DNA of 64,000 bases from Allorhodopirellula solitaria (GCF_007859855.1 NZ_SJPK01000003.1:69182-133181), one strand, 5' to 3'. Numbered from the stretch's first letter, positions 50,566-60,304 are shown. The notes: a model not told the origin generated them from the sequence alone. Made by a program: numbers and translations.

Positions 50566-51312
50566 CTATCGCAGAAACTGAGGCAACTTCCTCAACGGCT
50601 TGGTTAGGCGCAGCCCCCACGGGGAAGGCAGCCCGTTGATCACCCAAGCGTTCCGGTCATCCGCATTGGCATGCATCCGGTTGCGGAGACTCGCGTTGCT
50701 CGCACCACCGACTCGCATCTTCACCATAACCTGAGGAAGATACCCCATCGGTACCTGATGCTTGACCATCATCCGCACCAACAATTCATAGTCCGCTGCC
50801 GTCTTCATATGATCATTGAAAACGCCAAACTGTTCGTAGCATTGTTTGCGAAAATAAACGGTTGGATGGGGTGGCATCCAACCGCGACGAAACTTGGCGA
50901 CTTTGTACGGCCCGGATACCCATTTGCGACGCACCCGCTCGAGTGATCCGGCATCAACGTACACGAGGTCCCCGTACACGCCATCGATGCGTTCGTCGGC
51001 CAGCATCTCTACCACCCGACTCAACACCTGATCGTCGGCAAAGCAATCATCGGCATGCAAAAACCCGATCGCGTCCCCGGATGCAGCCGCAATGCCCTTG
51101 TTTAACGCATCGTAGATCCCCGCATCCGGTTCGCAAATCGACCGCGTGATGCGGCCTCCATAGCTTGCGACAACATCGGCTGTCGAGTCGGTCGACTTGC
51201 CATCGACGACGATGTACTCCAAGTCAACATTCTGTTGCCCGAGCACAGAATCGATAGCCCCAGCAATCGTGTCTGCGCGATTGTAAACCGCGGTGATAAC
51301 GGAGATTTTCAT
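50566..51312 (-). CDS. Glycosyltransferase family 2
   Basis: A 248 aa GT-A glycosyltransferase. MKISVITAVYNRADTIAGAI opens the fold, EYIVVDGKSTDSTADVV and FLHADDCFADDQVL carry the DxD-like metal motif (ADD). LEYIVVDGKSTD matches the WcaA/WcaE-type family 2 enzymes. It would add a sugar to the repeating unit of the surface polysaccharide. It is the last gene of a minus-strand polysaccharide locus, separated from the upstream acetyltransferase gene by a palindromic element. Confidence 0.9.
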   Translation of the reverse strand: MKISVITAVYNRADTIAGAIDSVLGQQNVDLEYIVVDGKSTDSTADVVASYGGRITRSICEPDAGIYDALNKGIAAASGDAIGFLHADDCFADDQVLSRVVEMLADERIDGVYGDLVYVDAGSLERVRRKWVSGPYKVAKFRRGWMPPHPTVYFRKQCYEQFGVFNDHMKTAADYELLVRMMVKHQVPMGYLPQVMVKMRVGGASNASLRNRMHANADDRNAWVINGLPSPWGLRLTKPLRKLPQFLR

Positions 51313-51333
51313 CGTTTCTCAGCTTCTCCGAAA

Positions 51334-51430
51334 GGCTATCCGAACAGGGGTCCGCCCCTCTCCGGTGAGCCTGTTGTGGATCAAATTAAATGACTCGCCT
51401 CCGAAGGGTCAGCCCTCTTTTCGGTTAGGC
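51334..51430. repeat. 97 bp palindromic element, copy 2
   Basis: Inverted ends ggctatccgaacaggggtcc and the complement of its counterpart ending cttttcggttaggc match the element at 18927-19023 in the same orientation, with shared internal segments (ctctccggt and tcaaattaaatgactcgcct). It lies between the glycosyltransferase and acetyltransferase genes of the polysaccharide locus. No coding content. Confidence 0.75.
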
Positions 51431-51433
51431 GAC

Positions 51434-51976
51434 TCAATCGCGAGAACGGACCGTCGCCGGATTCCCGCACACAACCGTGCCAGGCATGACATCCTTCAGC
51501 ACAATGCTGCCCGCCATACACATGCTATCTCTGCCAACCGTCACCCCGGGGGCGACAAATGCCTGAGCAGCGACCCAGGAACCATTACAGATTTCAATTG
51601 GCTTGGTTACCAAGTCAAACCCTGGACGATCGAACCGATGCGACCCCGTACACAAAAAAGCACGCTGGGAGATGCAGCAGCTCGAACCAATCGTTACCTG
51701 AGCGAGGGATAGAATCATGACATCCTCTCCGATCCAGGTGTGATCTCCGACCTCCAACCGCCACGGGAACGAAACCTTCACGCCGGAGCGGATCACAACG
51801 CCATGTCCCACCGCCGCACCAAAACAACGCAACAACAAAACCCGCACGCGCGAGGGCAGCGGACACGGCAGAGAAAAGAAAAGAAACTGAACTACCAGCC
51901 AAGCAAACTGCCGCGTTCGCCCTGCCCCGCGATCAAAATCTGTTCGATAGTTGGAAAGCTCAATCGACATCGTCAA
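51434..51976 (-). CDS. WcaF-like hexapeptide acetyltransferase
   Basis: A 180 aa protein of the left-handed beta-helix acetyltransferase family similar to colanic acid WcaF. It starts MTMSIELSNYRTDFDRG, passes a hydrophobic helix (FAWLVVQFLFFSLPCPLP), then the hexapeptide repeats VVIRSGVKVSFPWRLEVGD, TWIGEDVMILSLAQVTIGSS and CMAGSIVLKDVMPGTVVCGN. It adds acetyl groups to a sugar in the polysaccharide. The start overlaps the stop of the upstream glycosyltransferase (ATGA). Confidence 0.9.
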   Translation of the reverse strand: MTMSIELSNYRTDFDRGAGRTRQFAWLVVQFLFFSLPCPLPSRVRVLLLRCFGAAVGHGVVIRSGVKVSFPWRLEVGDHTWIGEDVMILSLAQVTIGSSCCISQRAFLCTGSHRFDRPGFDLVTKPIEICNGSWVAAQAFVAPGVTVGRDSMCMAGSIVLKDVMPGTVVCGNPATVRSRD

Positions 51977-53142
51977 ACTTCACTCACGCAATCGGGCCGG
52001 TCGCCGCCCAACAGCCATTGGTAAACCGACTGCGTCTCTCGAGCAATCTTCGGCCATGAAAATTCCTCTTCGACCAACCGTCGCCCCGCCTCGCCCATCG
52101 ACTCGCGACCACGGTCGGTCATCCGCATCAACTCCTCAATGCCGACGCGGACTGCATCCACATCCGTCGTGACAGAAATCGCTGCTTGGCGTGCGAAACC
52201 AATCGGCAGATTGCATTGAGGCGTCATCACAACAGGTAACTGATACGCCCACGCTTCTAAAATGGCCATGGGCAACCCTTCGGAAAATGATGTATGCACG
52301 AAACCATCTGCTGCGCGGAGTAAGCGATCCTTGTCGTCGCCGAAACGTGGTCCCAGGAACAACACACTGTCGCTCACGCCGAGCGTCTCGGCCAGCTCTC
52401 GAAGTTCTGCTTCATGCCCGCCTTGGTCCCATCCCACGATCGGCAATACCCAGGCCTCGCGCAAAGAACGATCCAGCATCGCCCATGCTCGCAGCAGGTT
52501 TTCCAATCCCTTCTTAGGATGGATTCGGCCGATATAGAGCAGCACCTTGCGGTCGGCTGTCTGCTCTCGCCAACTCGCAGGTTTGACCGACAACGCCCCA
52601 TCAAGCTCAGGAAGATCGATCCCATTGGGGATCACACAGATGGGATTGCGACACCCGAACGCCCGCATCGACTGCAGCTCGGATTCATTAAGCGCGTGCA
52701 AACACCCCGCCTGATCGAGCACACGTTGGCCAAACCACCAACCCGCGACCCGCTTCTTCCACCGCCCCTGCCGCAAAGCCCAAGGATCCAACATGCCTCG
52801 CGGCGAAACGACGTAAGGAACTCCTCTTGATTGAGAATACCATTGACAGGCCCACGAATGATGCATCCACAAACCGTGTACGTGCATAAGATCAGGTGAG
52901 AGCAGATTCAGCTGAGAATAGAAATCAGATGAATAACCGAATGACACGGGTCCCATCGGATCCACTGCAGTAACACGAATCGGCGACCATGTGCTTAAAT
53001 CCTCAGTAGTATCAGAATCCCTCGGGGCCAGTACGCTTGTATCAACGCCACCAATCTGCAACGACTTCGCTAGTGACTTCACACTAAAAAATAATCCGCC
53101 TGCTCGCCGAGAAGCTGAGAGTGTAAGAAAGGTGACGCGCAT
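51973..53142 (-). CDS. Glycosyltransferase family 4
   Basis: A 389 aa GT-B enzyme. The N-terminal MRVTFLTLSASRRAGGLFFS with a glycine loop, the conserved VSPRGMLDPWALRQGRWKK and ICVIPNGIDLPEL. The C-terminal half has LLYIGRIHPKKGLENLLRAW and FVHTSFSEGLPMAILEAWAY with the EX7E pattern. It is coupled to the acetyltransferase gene. Related to glycosyltransferases of colanic acid-like repeat units. Confidence 0.9.
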   Translation of the reverse strand: MRVTFLTLSASRRAGGLFFSVKSLAKSLQIGGVDTSVLAPRDSDTTEDLSTWSPIRVTAVDPMGPVSFGYSSDFYSQLNLLSPDLMHVHGLWMHHSWACQWYSQSRGVPYVVSPRGMLDPWALRQGRWKKRVAGWWFGQRVLDQAGCLHALNESELQSMRAFGCRNPICVIPNGIDLPELDGALSVKPASWREQTADRKVLLYIGRIHPKKGLENLLRAWAMLDRSLREAWVLPIVGWDQGGHEAELRELAETLGVSDSVLFLGPRFGDDKDRLLRAADGFVHTSFSEGLPMAILEAWAYQLPVVMTPQCNLPIGFARQAAISVTTDVDAVRVGIEELMRMTDRGRESMGEAGRRLVEEEFSWPKIARETQSVYQWLLGGDRPDCVSEV

Positions 53143-53166
53143 TATTTGAAGTTGACCATCTCAGCT

Positions 53167-53922
53167 CTAGATTTCTCGCTCAAGCACAATGATTGCCTCT
53201 GCACCACACCAGGATGCGAGACGCTGTCCCTGCTGCTCGATAAAATGATTAAATCTAGGAAACAGCCGATCCCCAAACGGAAGACCAACACTGTAACGCG
53301 TTATACTGACAGTTCTTAGATTCGCCTGAGTAGCGGCCGACAACAGTTCGGAAAGTCGATAGAACGATTGGCGATATCCAAACCTGCGTTCGTGACGTGC
53401 ACTGGTCGACCATTTCACTACGTTGAGCCCAACGTGGTCTAGCAGGCTGGATTGCAATATAATAACACCATCCCTTTGCACGCAAGACTTCAAAAGTGAG
53501 AGAAGCTCTTCAACTCGCCCTGTGTGAGCAATCAATCCGAGGCATAGTATAACATCAAACTTCTCATCGCCAATCTCATCGCGAATCGAGAATATGTCTG
53601 AACAGGACGCCGTGACTCCGTCTGCTTGCTCGATTCGGCTCTTGGTTCGCCGCATCATGTCTGGCGAGAAATCATTAACGTGAACACGACTGAAATCACA
53701 TGCTTGCATAACGGCGGCAGTGATGTCGCCGGTCCCAGTCGCGCAGTCCATCATTGCGCCCGTTCGCTCTGACACAATTTCAGTTACGACCTCAGATCGC
53801 TTCTGGAAGCCAAATGAGGCTCCTGATTTCGTTTTGGTGTCAAATAAATTTGCATAGGTGGGCGCCCGTTCATTGAAGTGATCCCTGACACTTGATTGAT
53901 CTCTACTAGTCATTAGCGGCAC
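53167..53922 (-). CDS. Class I SAM-dependent methyltransferase
   Basis: A 251 aa protein. SAM-binding motif I is AMMDCATGTGDITAAVMQAC, with the acidic end of strand two in VHVNDFSPDMMRR and motif post I around KFDVILCLGLIAHT. It probably methylates a sugar or polyketide-like precursor in the polysaccharide. The codon usage and lower GC content of this gene and the next two differ from the surrounding genes, consistent with transfer. The function of the start region (RDQSSVRDHFNERAPTY) fits a UbiE-like family member. Confidence 0.82.
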   Translation of the reverse strand: MPLMTSRDQSSVRDHFNERAPTYANLFDTKTKSGASFGFQKRSEVVTEIVSERTGAMMDCATGTGDITAAVMQACDFSRVHVNDFSPDMMRRTKSRIEQADGVTASCSDIFSIRDEIGDEKFDVILCLGLIAHTGRVEELLSLLKSCVQRDGVIILQSSLLDHVGLNVVKWSTSARHERRFGYRQSFYRLSELLSAATQANLRTVSITRYSVGLPFGDRLFPRFNHFIEQQGQRLASWCGAEAIIVLEREI

Positions 53923-53948
53923 TCCAGGTTTTCATAACATCCACTCCT

Positions 53949-55166
53949 CTAGATGGCTACTTGATTCTTCAACTGATTTCGCCGCTTCCATGCCAGTACA
54001 AGCAGTGCCCTGTCATCTTTCCATGACCAGTCCTCCCGGCTTTGCCCGATTGCAATCCTCGCCGCCCCAGTGAGCCCGTTGGCAAAATGCATGGGCGACC
54101 ACTTCTGGATTCTTCGAAAGCTGGTGTTTCCAAGCCGGTTCAGTTCCTGGTCTGACAGTTCTGTCAATTCCCTAAAACACGCAGACAATTGTTCAACATC
54201 GAAGGGGTCAAACGTCCAGCCATTGGAGCCATCTACCAGTTCGTCTGAACAACCACATCGATTGGAAACAATGACTGGCAACCCACATGCCATTGCTTCA
54301 TTAACAACAAGCCCCCACTGTTCAATCGTGCTAGCGTGCACGAATGCACCAGCCATTGCGTAGTAAGCCGGCAACTCCGCGTATTGGCGAAAACCAGGGA
54401 GGTGGACGTATTCCGCAAGTTCGTAAGTGTCGACCATCCCATGGATCCGATCGCACAACGGCCCATCACCAAGTATGACTAAGTCCCACGTAGCATCGCC
54501 ACATGCAGAATGATACTGGGAATAGGCACCGATCAGACGTTCTACGTTCTTCTTCTCGATAAACCGACAGGATGCGAGAAAGTAGCGACGAGGTAGATTT
54601 AATTGATGGCGTATCCGCTCAGCGTCTCGGCGGGCCAGAGCCGCTTCTGATTCAAAGTAGGCATTGTCCACCACGTCGTACCCCAGAACACACTGCCTGA
54701 CCGGAAGTCCCAGCTTGCTAAGATACTCCTGATGTTCATGACCACCGACGAGACCTGCAGAAAACTGGCCAACCACCCGGCGTTTGATCAACTCACCGAC
54801 CTGATTGCGTGGTGCATCTCGCTCGCTCGATTCTGACATCACGATTGCGGGAACGCGGTTGGCTCGGCACCAACGCAGCGCCAGCAGAGCGGCTGGCTCC
54901 GACCATCCGTGAATAGCGACAGCGTCAGGTTTGGTTAAAGCCAAGCTCTCTTCCACTCGCTGTCTCAAATCAGAAAAACCACGTCGTTCACCTGAGGACT
55001 TGTAGATGGACGCGCGGGAAAAGCCAACCTGATCCAGCTCATCCCACGCATAAATTTCATCGGTCCGCTGAACTTCGATCGCAGTCAGCTGGCAACAGCT
55101 GGCCGCGGCATTCAGGCGGGCCGCATGATAGGGACCGAGACGCTCAAATAGTACGGTGATCTTCAC
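53949..55166 (-). CDS. Glycosyltransferase family 4
   Basis: A 405 aa GT-B glycosyltransferase. MKITVLFERLGPYHAARLNAA opens the acceptor half. The donor half contains YFLASCRFIEKKNVERLIGA, LVILGDGPLCDRI, VHLPGFRQYAELPAYYAMA and the EX7E segment HASTIEQWGLVVNEAMACGL. GC content is below that of the flanking genes. It sits between the methyltransferase and the polymerase gene. Confidence 0.88.
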   Translation of the reverse strand: MKITVLFERLGPYHAARLNAAASCCQLTAIEVQRTDEIYAWDELDQVGFSRASIYKSSGERRGFSDLRQRVEESLALTKPDAVAIHGWSEPAALLALRWCRANRVPAIVMSESSERDAPRNQVGELIKRRVVGQFSAGLVGGHEHQEYLSKLGLPVRQCVLGYDVVDNAYFESEAALARRDAERIRHQLNLPRRYFLASCRFIEKKNVERLIGAYSQYHSACGDATWDLVILGDGPLCDRIHGMVDTYELAEYVHLPGFRQYAELPAYYAMAGAFVHASTIEQWGLVVNEAMACGLPVIVSNRCGCSDELVDGSNGWTFDPFDVEQLSACFRELTELSDQELNRLGNTSFRRIQKWSPMHFANGLTGAARIAIGQSREDWSWKDDRALLVLAWKRRNQLKNQVAI

Positions 55167-55187
55167 GGATTCAACCTTGATTATTCT

Positions 55188-56540
55188 TCAAACTACGTGT
55201 TCTCTAGAATGCTCCACGGGCGATGCGAATACTCTTGGGTCTGCAAAATATCGCTCATATGCAAAAATGCCCAAAGTCCCGAAAATAACCGGCCAGAACG
55301 TGAATAAGGTAATATCGCGGCCGAAGTTTGGTAGTGCTGTAAAGCAAGCCAACACAAGGCAAGCTCGTAGAAACGGCATCCCTTGTTCAGGAAGCCGACA
55401 TACCCAATAACCGAAAGCGAGCAAGATGATTGCTGGCGCCGCCGGCCCGAGCCAGCGGCCAAAATTCGTTACCCCTTGACCTATAATTCCATGCGAGATC
55501 GTTGCCGCTGTTTGGCCCCGATACATTCCCACCCGCAAGGCAGCGTATTTCATTCCCACCTGAGGCTTCCCTGGCCACAGCACACGCGGCACGAGATTGA
55601 CAGCATTGGCGAAGTAGTTGTACCCCCACTCTACGTCCATCGCGCCATGCTGCTGGTACCGATTCAAGTACATAAGCTCCTCAGTCATGTTCAATCCAAA
55701 GTGGGTCATCTTGCGATCACGTTCGCTCGTGAAATATTCCGCGTAACCCACATTGCGGTAGGTCACCGCAATCAGCATCAAGAAATTGACCACCAACAGG
55801 GAGACCACGACGAATGTGATTTGTTTCTGCCGGCTCCAAGACTTCAGTAGCAGCAGCGAGAACGCTGCTGGCATCGCAACGATGAGCACTTTGTGCCGAC
55901 TTCCTTCCAGTACAAACATCGGCCAGGTCAACAGCATCAGGGCAATCATCCAACGGCGAACGTTCGGGCGTAGCGTCGCCACAGCGATCATGCCAAACAT
56001 CGAACAGATGAACATGTACGTATAGTCGGCCACGGAAACGAGGAAGCTAAACGCGCCTCCAATGCGAGGCCGAGCCCACATGTGTGTTCCCCAAATATGT
56101 CGTCCCTCAATGGGAAAGAGCGCGGCTCGAAACTGAAAATTCACACGGTACATGCCGATAGCGAGCAGTGCCAACCAAGCGATGACCACTACCTTCGTGA
56201 CGCCGGCATGGTCGAGCATCCGTGGATCAAAAGCTCGTAGACTGCGCGTCGGAGTGGGCGGCAACACAAGCTCGAACAAGCCCCGAAAGACGACCAGGAA
56301 AATCCCTACCTGGACGAAAGCGAGAGTAAAGTCCTCATTCGAAACATAAGCGTATTCTCCACTGCGATAGACCGGATCGATGAGGTACCACAGACAAATT
56401 GTTAGATACACGAAGCAGGCATAGAGCCAACGAAGCTCGCGGCTTTTCGAGGCGGCCTCCGCCAACAGCACCACGAACAACGCTACGACCGCGTAGTAAG
56501 CAAAGCTTTGATGAAAAAGAGCTTCGATGTAGGTTGTCAC
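55188..56540 (-). CDS. Wzy-like O-antigen/polysaccharide polymerase membrane protein
   Basis: A 450 aa polytopic membrane protein with about ten to eleven hydrophobic segments, such as YYAVVALFVVLLAEAASK, LYACFVYLTICLWYLIDPVY, VVVIAWLALLAIGMYRV and QITFVVVSLLVVNFLMLIAVTY. A large loop with VDVEWGYNYFANAVNLVPRVLWPGKPQVGMKY-like residues follows (quoted in part), as in O-antigen polymerases. It would join repeating units at the outer face of the membrane. The start overlaps nothing upstream, but its stop region is close to the glycosyltransferase. The weak sequence conservation of Wzy makes the assignment rest on topology and context. Confidence 0.78.
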   Translation of the reverse strand: MTTYIEALFHQSFAYYAVVALFVVLLAEAASKSRELRWLYACFVYLTICLWYLIDPVYRSGEYAYVSNEDFTLAFVQVGIFLVVFRGLFELVLPPTPTRSLRAFDPRMLDHAGVTKVVVIAWLALLAIGMYRVNFQFRAALFPIEGRHIWGTHMWARPRIGGAFSFLVSVADYTYMFICSMFGMIAVATLRPNVRRWMIALMLLTWPMFVLEGSRHKVLIVAMPAAFSLLLLKSWSRQKQITFVVVSLLVVNFLMLIAVTYRNVGYAEYFTSERDRKMTHFGLNMTEELMYLNRYQQHGAMDVEWGYNYFANAVNLVPRVLWPGKPQVGMKYAALRVGMYRGQTAATISHGIIGQGVTNFGRWLGPAAPAIILLAFGYWVCRLPEQGMPFLRACLVLACFTALPNFGRDITLFTFWPVIFGTLGIFAYERYFADPRVFASPVEHSREHVV

Positions 56541-57781
56541 GAAATCTCCTCCGTGGATTGACGAGCCATCTCAGAGGCTCGATCTGCCGCATCCCGCATT
56601 CGATCCACCAGGTCCGGTATCGCCAGAAATTCCGAATGAAGCTGGTTCCTCGCCATTCGAGTCAGCTCCACGGGGTTCGTAAGTAAGTACTGCACGGACC
56701 TGACAATCTCCTCGGCATGAATGCGATTGATCAAGATCCCGTTTTGCCCCTCGGTAACCACTTCACCACAAAACCTCGATGTGATCAATGGCAACCCGTA
56801 CGAAGCGGCTTCCAGTTGCGTCAACGCATACCCATCAGAATGGGTGGGCAAAATGAACACATCGGCTTTCTGATAATACTCGGCAGCCTGGGACCGGGTT
56901 ACCGGGCCCACCACATTCGTCCGCGGCGTCTGCCGAAACTGTGCGAGCAAGTCTTCATCCCCGGGGCCAACAATCGTCCATTGAACCGGGTCCGCTTCCA
57001 TGGCCTGAATAGCCCCGAGTAGTTCCGCGGCCCCTTTTCGACGGTTGACCTGGCCCAAAAACAGAATTCTCAGTGGATTCGTCTCAGTGAACTCCCCCGC
57101 ATACTCCCGCTCTCGCGCCACTGGACGCCTCTCGGGTTCATAGGCAAGTGGAACGATGAGGATCTTGCCCGCTGACACTCCACTTTGGATCATCGCATCA
57201 CGTGACCACGGCGAATTAACGATGATACCATCGGCCAGATCACACTCCACACGCCAATTGTCCCAGTAACTTTGCGGCGGTTCTCGCAGTGGCTCGCATC
57301 CCGCCCGCTCATGCAATTGCCTCACCAATCGCATCTCGACGGGACCTGGATCAATCTGTCCCAGCAGCGTGATGCAACCATCGCGCTTTGCCCGCTGAAA
57401 GATCGACTTGGCCGCATAGCTGTAGGCGAACACGACAGTGGGACGATCACCCTTCCGGCACTGCCTGGCAAGCTGATCTGCGGCTCGTTTCCCAAACCAC
57501 TCATTCTGCGCCACGATCCAGTCCCAGTGCTGCAACCTCTTGATCTTAGCCGACGCCACAAAACGCAGATACGCTGCATTGAACCCTCGTGCATCCGCCG
57601 TGGCAAGATCAGCGTGATATCGCTGTGACAATCGTGATGGGACTCCCCAAGTGCGTCCTCCCGACCAATAGTCCGTCAGCAGCGTCGTGGGGACTTTAGC
57701 GAGATGGAGTGCTCGCGCAATCGAGTAGTGTTCGCGCGCGCCAATCTGACATACCATCCATCGTTCATCCGGTGGACTCAT
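56537..57781 (-). CDS. Glycosyltransferase family 4
   Basis: A 414 aa GT-B enzyme starting at the ATG at 57781 (MSPPDERWMVCQIGAREHYS), which overlaps the stop of the upstream acyltransferase gene (ATGA); the open frame extends further but is unsupported. Donor half motifs are ILFLGQVNRRKGAAELLGAI, VGPGDEDLLAQFRQTP and DVFILPTHSDGYALTQLEAAS with EX7E-like spacing. It is the start of a tightly overlapping set with the polymerase gene. Confidence 0.88.
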   Translation of the reverse strand: MSPPDERWMVCQIGAREHYSIARALHLAKVPTTLLTDYWSGGRTWGVPSRLSQRYHADLATADARGFNAAYLRFVASAKIKRLQHWDWIVAQNEWFGKRAADQLARQCRKGDRPTVVFAYSYAAKSIFQRAKRDGCITLLGQIDPGPVEMRLVRQLHERAGCEPLREPPQSYWDNWRVECDLADGIIVNSPWSRDAMIQSGVSAGKILIVPLAYEPERRPVAREREYAGEFTETNPLRILFLGQVNRRKGAAELLGAIQAMEADPVQWTIVGPGDEDLLAQFRQTPRTNVVGPVTRSQAAEYYQKADVFILPTHSDGYALTQLEAASYGLPLITSRFCGEVVTEGQNGILINRIHAEEIVRSVQYLLTNPVELTRMARNQLHSEFLAIPDLVDRMRDAADRASEMARQSTEEIS

Positions 57782-58992
57782 GTGGGCTCCGGCCTCGATT
57801 CGACGCGTATCCGTGCATGCACAAACCACCGCTCACAAAGTTCAAAGACAGCCACGCAAATCAACGTCGTTGCTATGGCGGCAGCCAGTGCGAACCATCC
57901 ATCGCTCGGCGGCCCGCCAGCCTGAAAGTACGGGGCCGCCATCAATGCGAGTAGCGGGAAGTGAAGAATGTAGATGGTGTAGGATCGAAACCCAAGAAAC
58001 TGCCAAGCTGAGAAAAACTTCATCCCGCCGATCACCGTGGGAAGCGTGCAGAATGACAACACACATCCACATCCCAACACCGCATAGCTGAGCAGGATTG
58101 CCATGGGAAGCTGCGAGATCTGACAGCCCGCAAATCCCACGACTGTCAATGCGAGACCATACAGACAGAATCGATTTCGCCAATGGGCGACGTCTCGCTT
58201 AGGCAGTGCTTGCGTCCCGCCACCTCGACGGCTTATCTGATGGTTGCGCAGCATTAGCCATTCGGCAAGGCCTGCGCCAGCAATCCAAATTGGCCAATGT
58301 GAGATGACCGCCGGCAACCACGCCCCCAGACTTAATCCAGCGATCACGAAACAGATAAAGGGAATGCCAAGGTACGCAAACCATAAACTATGACGACGCA
58401 CCATCAACCAGAGCGGATAGAACGCATAATAAACCACCTCATAGCCAAGTGACCACAGCGGCCCGTTGGAACCAAAAGTCAGACCGAGCGAACGCGGCAA
58501 CATCACGAGCCCGGGGATCACCGCACGGGCGGAATAATTCCCACCTGAAAAGTTCTGGTCCAATAAGGCATTACCCGTATCGCCCACGTACAAACTGGGA
58601 AAGGAATGCCTGCCGATTGAATCGAGGACGAAGGTCAGAAATAAAACAAGAAAGTAGGGAGCAGCAAGACGATGCAATCGTCGTTTGGTAAAGCGTCGCA
58701 CGTTCAACCGCTCACATTGCCGTTCCACCGCAAACTGTTTAGCAGCGCGCAGATGAATGAAGAAACCGCTCAGTGCAAAAAAAACCATTACCGCCTCGTG
58801 CCCATAGCGGAATACGGCTGTCACATTCGCAATGGCCGAGGGCAACCACGTATGTTCTGTCATCCGCCATTGGGCCTGTCCGGTCCAGCACAGCCATCGA
58901 GCGTGATGCGCCACCACGAAAACTGCCAATAACCCTCGGAGCGTATCGAGTCCCGTCAAATCCACCAGCGACTGTTTACCCGAAGCCATCAC
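57778..58992 (-). CDS. Acyltransferase family 3 (OafA-type) membrane protein
   Basis: A 404 aa integral membrane acyltransferase. The N-terminal LTGLDTLRGLLAVFVVAHHARW carries the R and H of the catalytic HxxR-type region, and AVMVFFALSGFFIHLRAAK the family FFxxSGF motif. About ten transmembrane segments follow. These enzymes move acyl groups (often acetyl) to sugars of O-antigen or exopolysaccharide. Met at residue 2 is a possible start. It is coupled downstream to a glycosyltransferase. Confidence 0.9.
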   Translation of the reverse strand: MMASGKQSLVDLTGLDTLRGLLAVFVVAHHARWLCWTGQAQWRMTEHTWLPSAIANVTAVFRYGHEAVMVFFALSGFFIHLRAAKQFAVERQCERLNVRRFTKRRLHRLAAPYFLVLFLTFVLDSIGRHSFPSLYVGDTGNALLDQNFSGGNYSARAVIPGLVMLPRSLGLTFGSNGPLWSLGYEVVYYAFYPLWLMVRRHSLWFAYLGIPFICFVIAGLSLGAWLPAVISHWPIWIAGAGLAEWLMLRNHQISRRGGGTQALPKRDVAHWRNRFCLYGLALTVVGFAGCQISQLPMAILLSYAVLGCGCVLSFCTLPTVIGGMKFFSAWQFLGFRSYTIYILHFPLLALMAAPYFQAGGPPSDGWFALAAAIATTLICVAVFELCERWFVHARIRVESRPEPT

Positions 58993-59014
58993 TACCCAGT
59001 CTCATCCCGCAGGA

Positions 59015-59770
59015 TCATTCGTACCCAACCTGTTCCGCCAAGGGCAAAACGAGACTCTCGAAAACGGTCATGTCGAGATCGCCAAACAGACTATCGAATG
59101 AAGCTCCCTGTCCAGGTGTGAGGATCTCGGTCGAAGGTGCCGAAGTCCCCGTCACGCGGTACCATCGTCCGAGCCATTTTGATCTCAACTTCGGTGGCAA
59201 CATCGGCTCAACAGCCCGAGCTGGCAATTCGAGCACGTCACTCAATTCTCGCACGGTCTCGCTAGGCTCTGAGATAATCTGTTCGAACCGGAGCACCATG
59301 CTAGGTGTTGTCGACAGCCAACCACGCACATGTCGGCACCAGTACCTGCAAGCATGGTCGAACCACGCTTGCAGGTCACCATCGACATCCCGGTGTGACG
59401 ATTCAAAGAGATAGTGGGAAGCGAGAACGCGGTGTGGCTCACGCACGACATAGATTACCTTTGCGTTCTCAGCAACCCATTGACCTAGGTCTGCTGACGC
59501 GGCAATTAAGTTCGCATAATCGGGATTCAGCCAATGTGACTTCAAAATCGGGTGATCATGCCTCTCGACCAGCCGCTGCGTTCGCTCAATCGCTGACGGA
59601 TCTCTCCCTAAGACGATGTCGATGGGTACGTAAAGTGAGTCAAGAGACTCACCACGCTTCTTTTTTGACGCAAGATCCGGGAAATTTCGACGCAGCAAAT
59701 CTATGGTCAGGTGCGTCCCCGACCTGGGATGCGTCGCCACCAAGACCGCTGGCTTATTCAGATCTGGCAT
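59015..59770 (-). CDS. Sulfotransferase domain protein
   Basis: A 251 aa sulfotransferase. The PAPS 5'-phosphosulfate loop is AVLVATHPRSGTHLTIDLLR, and the 3'-phosphate loop appears as VIYVVREPHRVLASHYLFES. A later segment VLRFEQIISEPSETVRELSDVL is typical of the C-terminal part. It transfers sulfate from PAPS to a sugar hydroxyl, probably in the surface polysaccharide or a glycolipid. The gene abuts a hexapeptide acetyltransferase gene. Confidence 0.9.
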   Translation of the reverse strand: MPDLNKPAVLVATHPRSGTHLTIDLLRRNFPDLASKKKRGESLDSLYVPIDIVLGRDPSAIERTQRLVERHDHPILKSHWLNPDYANLIAASADLGQWVAENAKVIYVVREPHRVLASHYLFESSHRDVDGDLQAWFDHACRYWCRHVRGWLSTTPSMVLRFEQIISEPSETVRELSDVLELPARAVEPMLPPKLRSKWLGRWYRVTGTSAPSTEILTPGQGASFDSLFGDLDMTVFESLVLPLAEQVGYE

Positions 59771-60304
59771 TCAAATTAGCCATGGGTGATAGTTGAGTCG
59801 ATAATCGAGCGCTCGCTCACGATCACCAATTTTCTTTGCTGGCACGCCGGCGACGATAGTAAATGACTCCACATTTTTCGTGACGACGGCACCGGCAGCC
59901 ACCACAGCTCCCTCCCCGATACTGACTCCCGGCATTACCAAAGCCCGGTATCCAATCCAAACGCGATCTCCGATCACCACATCGCCGCCCCGGTCCGCAA
60001 AGGTCGTGCTGTGCGGATCGTGTCCCAACGTCAGTATGGACGTCTCCGGGCCGATCGATACATCCTCACCTATCTTGATAATGTACTTTCTTCCATCCAA
60101 CAAACAGCCGAAATTGAGAACACTTCGATCTCCCAAGTGAACCTTTCTAGCATTGAGGAACCGACACCGCATCTGAATGCTGCATCCGCTACCAAGACTG
60201 CCGAAATACCCTCTCAGATACAACGTCCTCACCCGCCGAGAAGGCACCAGCGTCACCCAATTGTTGAACAGGTAGGAGAGCAGCGAGCCGAAGAAGACTT
60301 TCAT
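59771..60304 (-). CDS. Hexapeptide-repeat acyltransferase
   Basis: A 177 aa left-handed beta-helix protein of the WbbJ/maltose O-acetyltransferase family. Repeats include [39 protein letters not shown] and [20 protein letters not shown], then [21 protein letters not shown] with the catalytic region. An N-terminal hydrophobic patch ([18 protein letters not shown]) is usual for sugar acetyltransferases in these loci. The start overlaps the dehydrogenase stop by four bases. Confidence 0.9.
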   Translation of the reverse strand: MKVFFGSLLSYLFNNWVTLVPSRRVRTLYLRGYFGSLGSGCSIQMRCRFLNARKVHLGDRSVLNFGCLLDGRKYIIKIGEDVSIGPETSILTLGHDPHSTTFADRGGDVVIGDRVWIGYRALVMPGVSIGEGAVVAAGAVVTKNVESFTIVAGVPAKKIGDRERALDYRLNYHPWLI

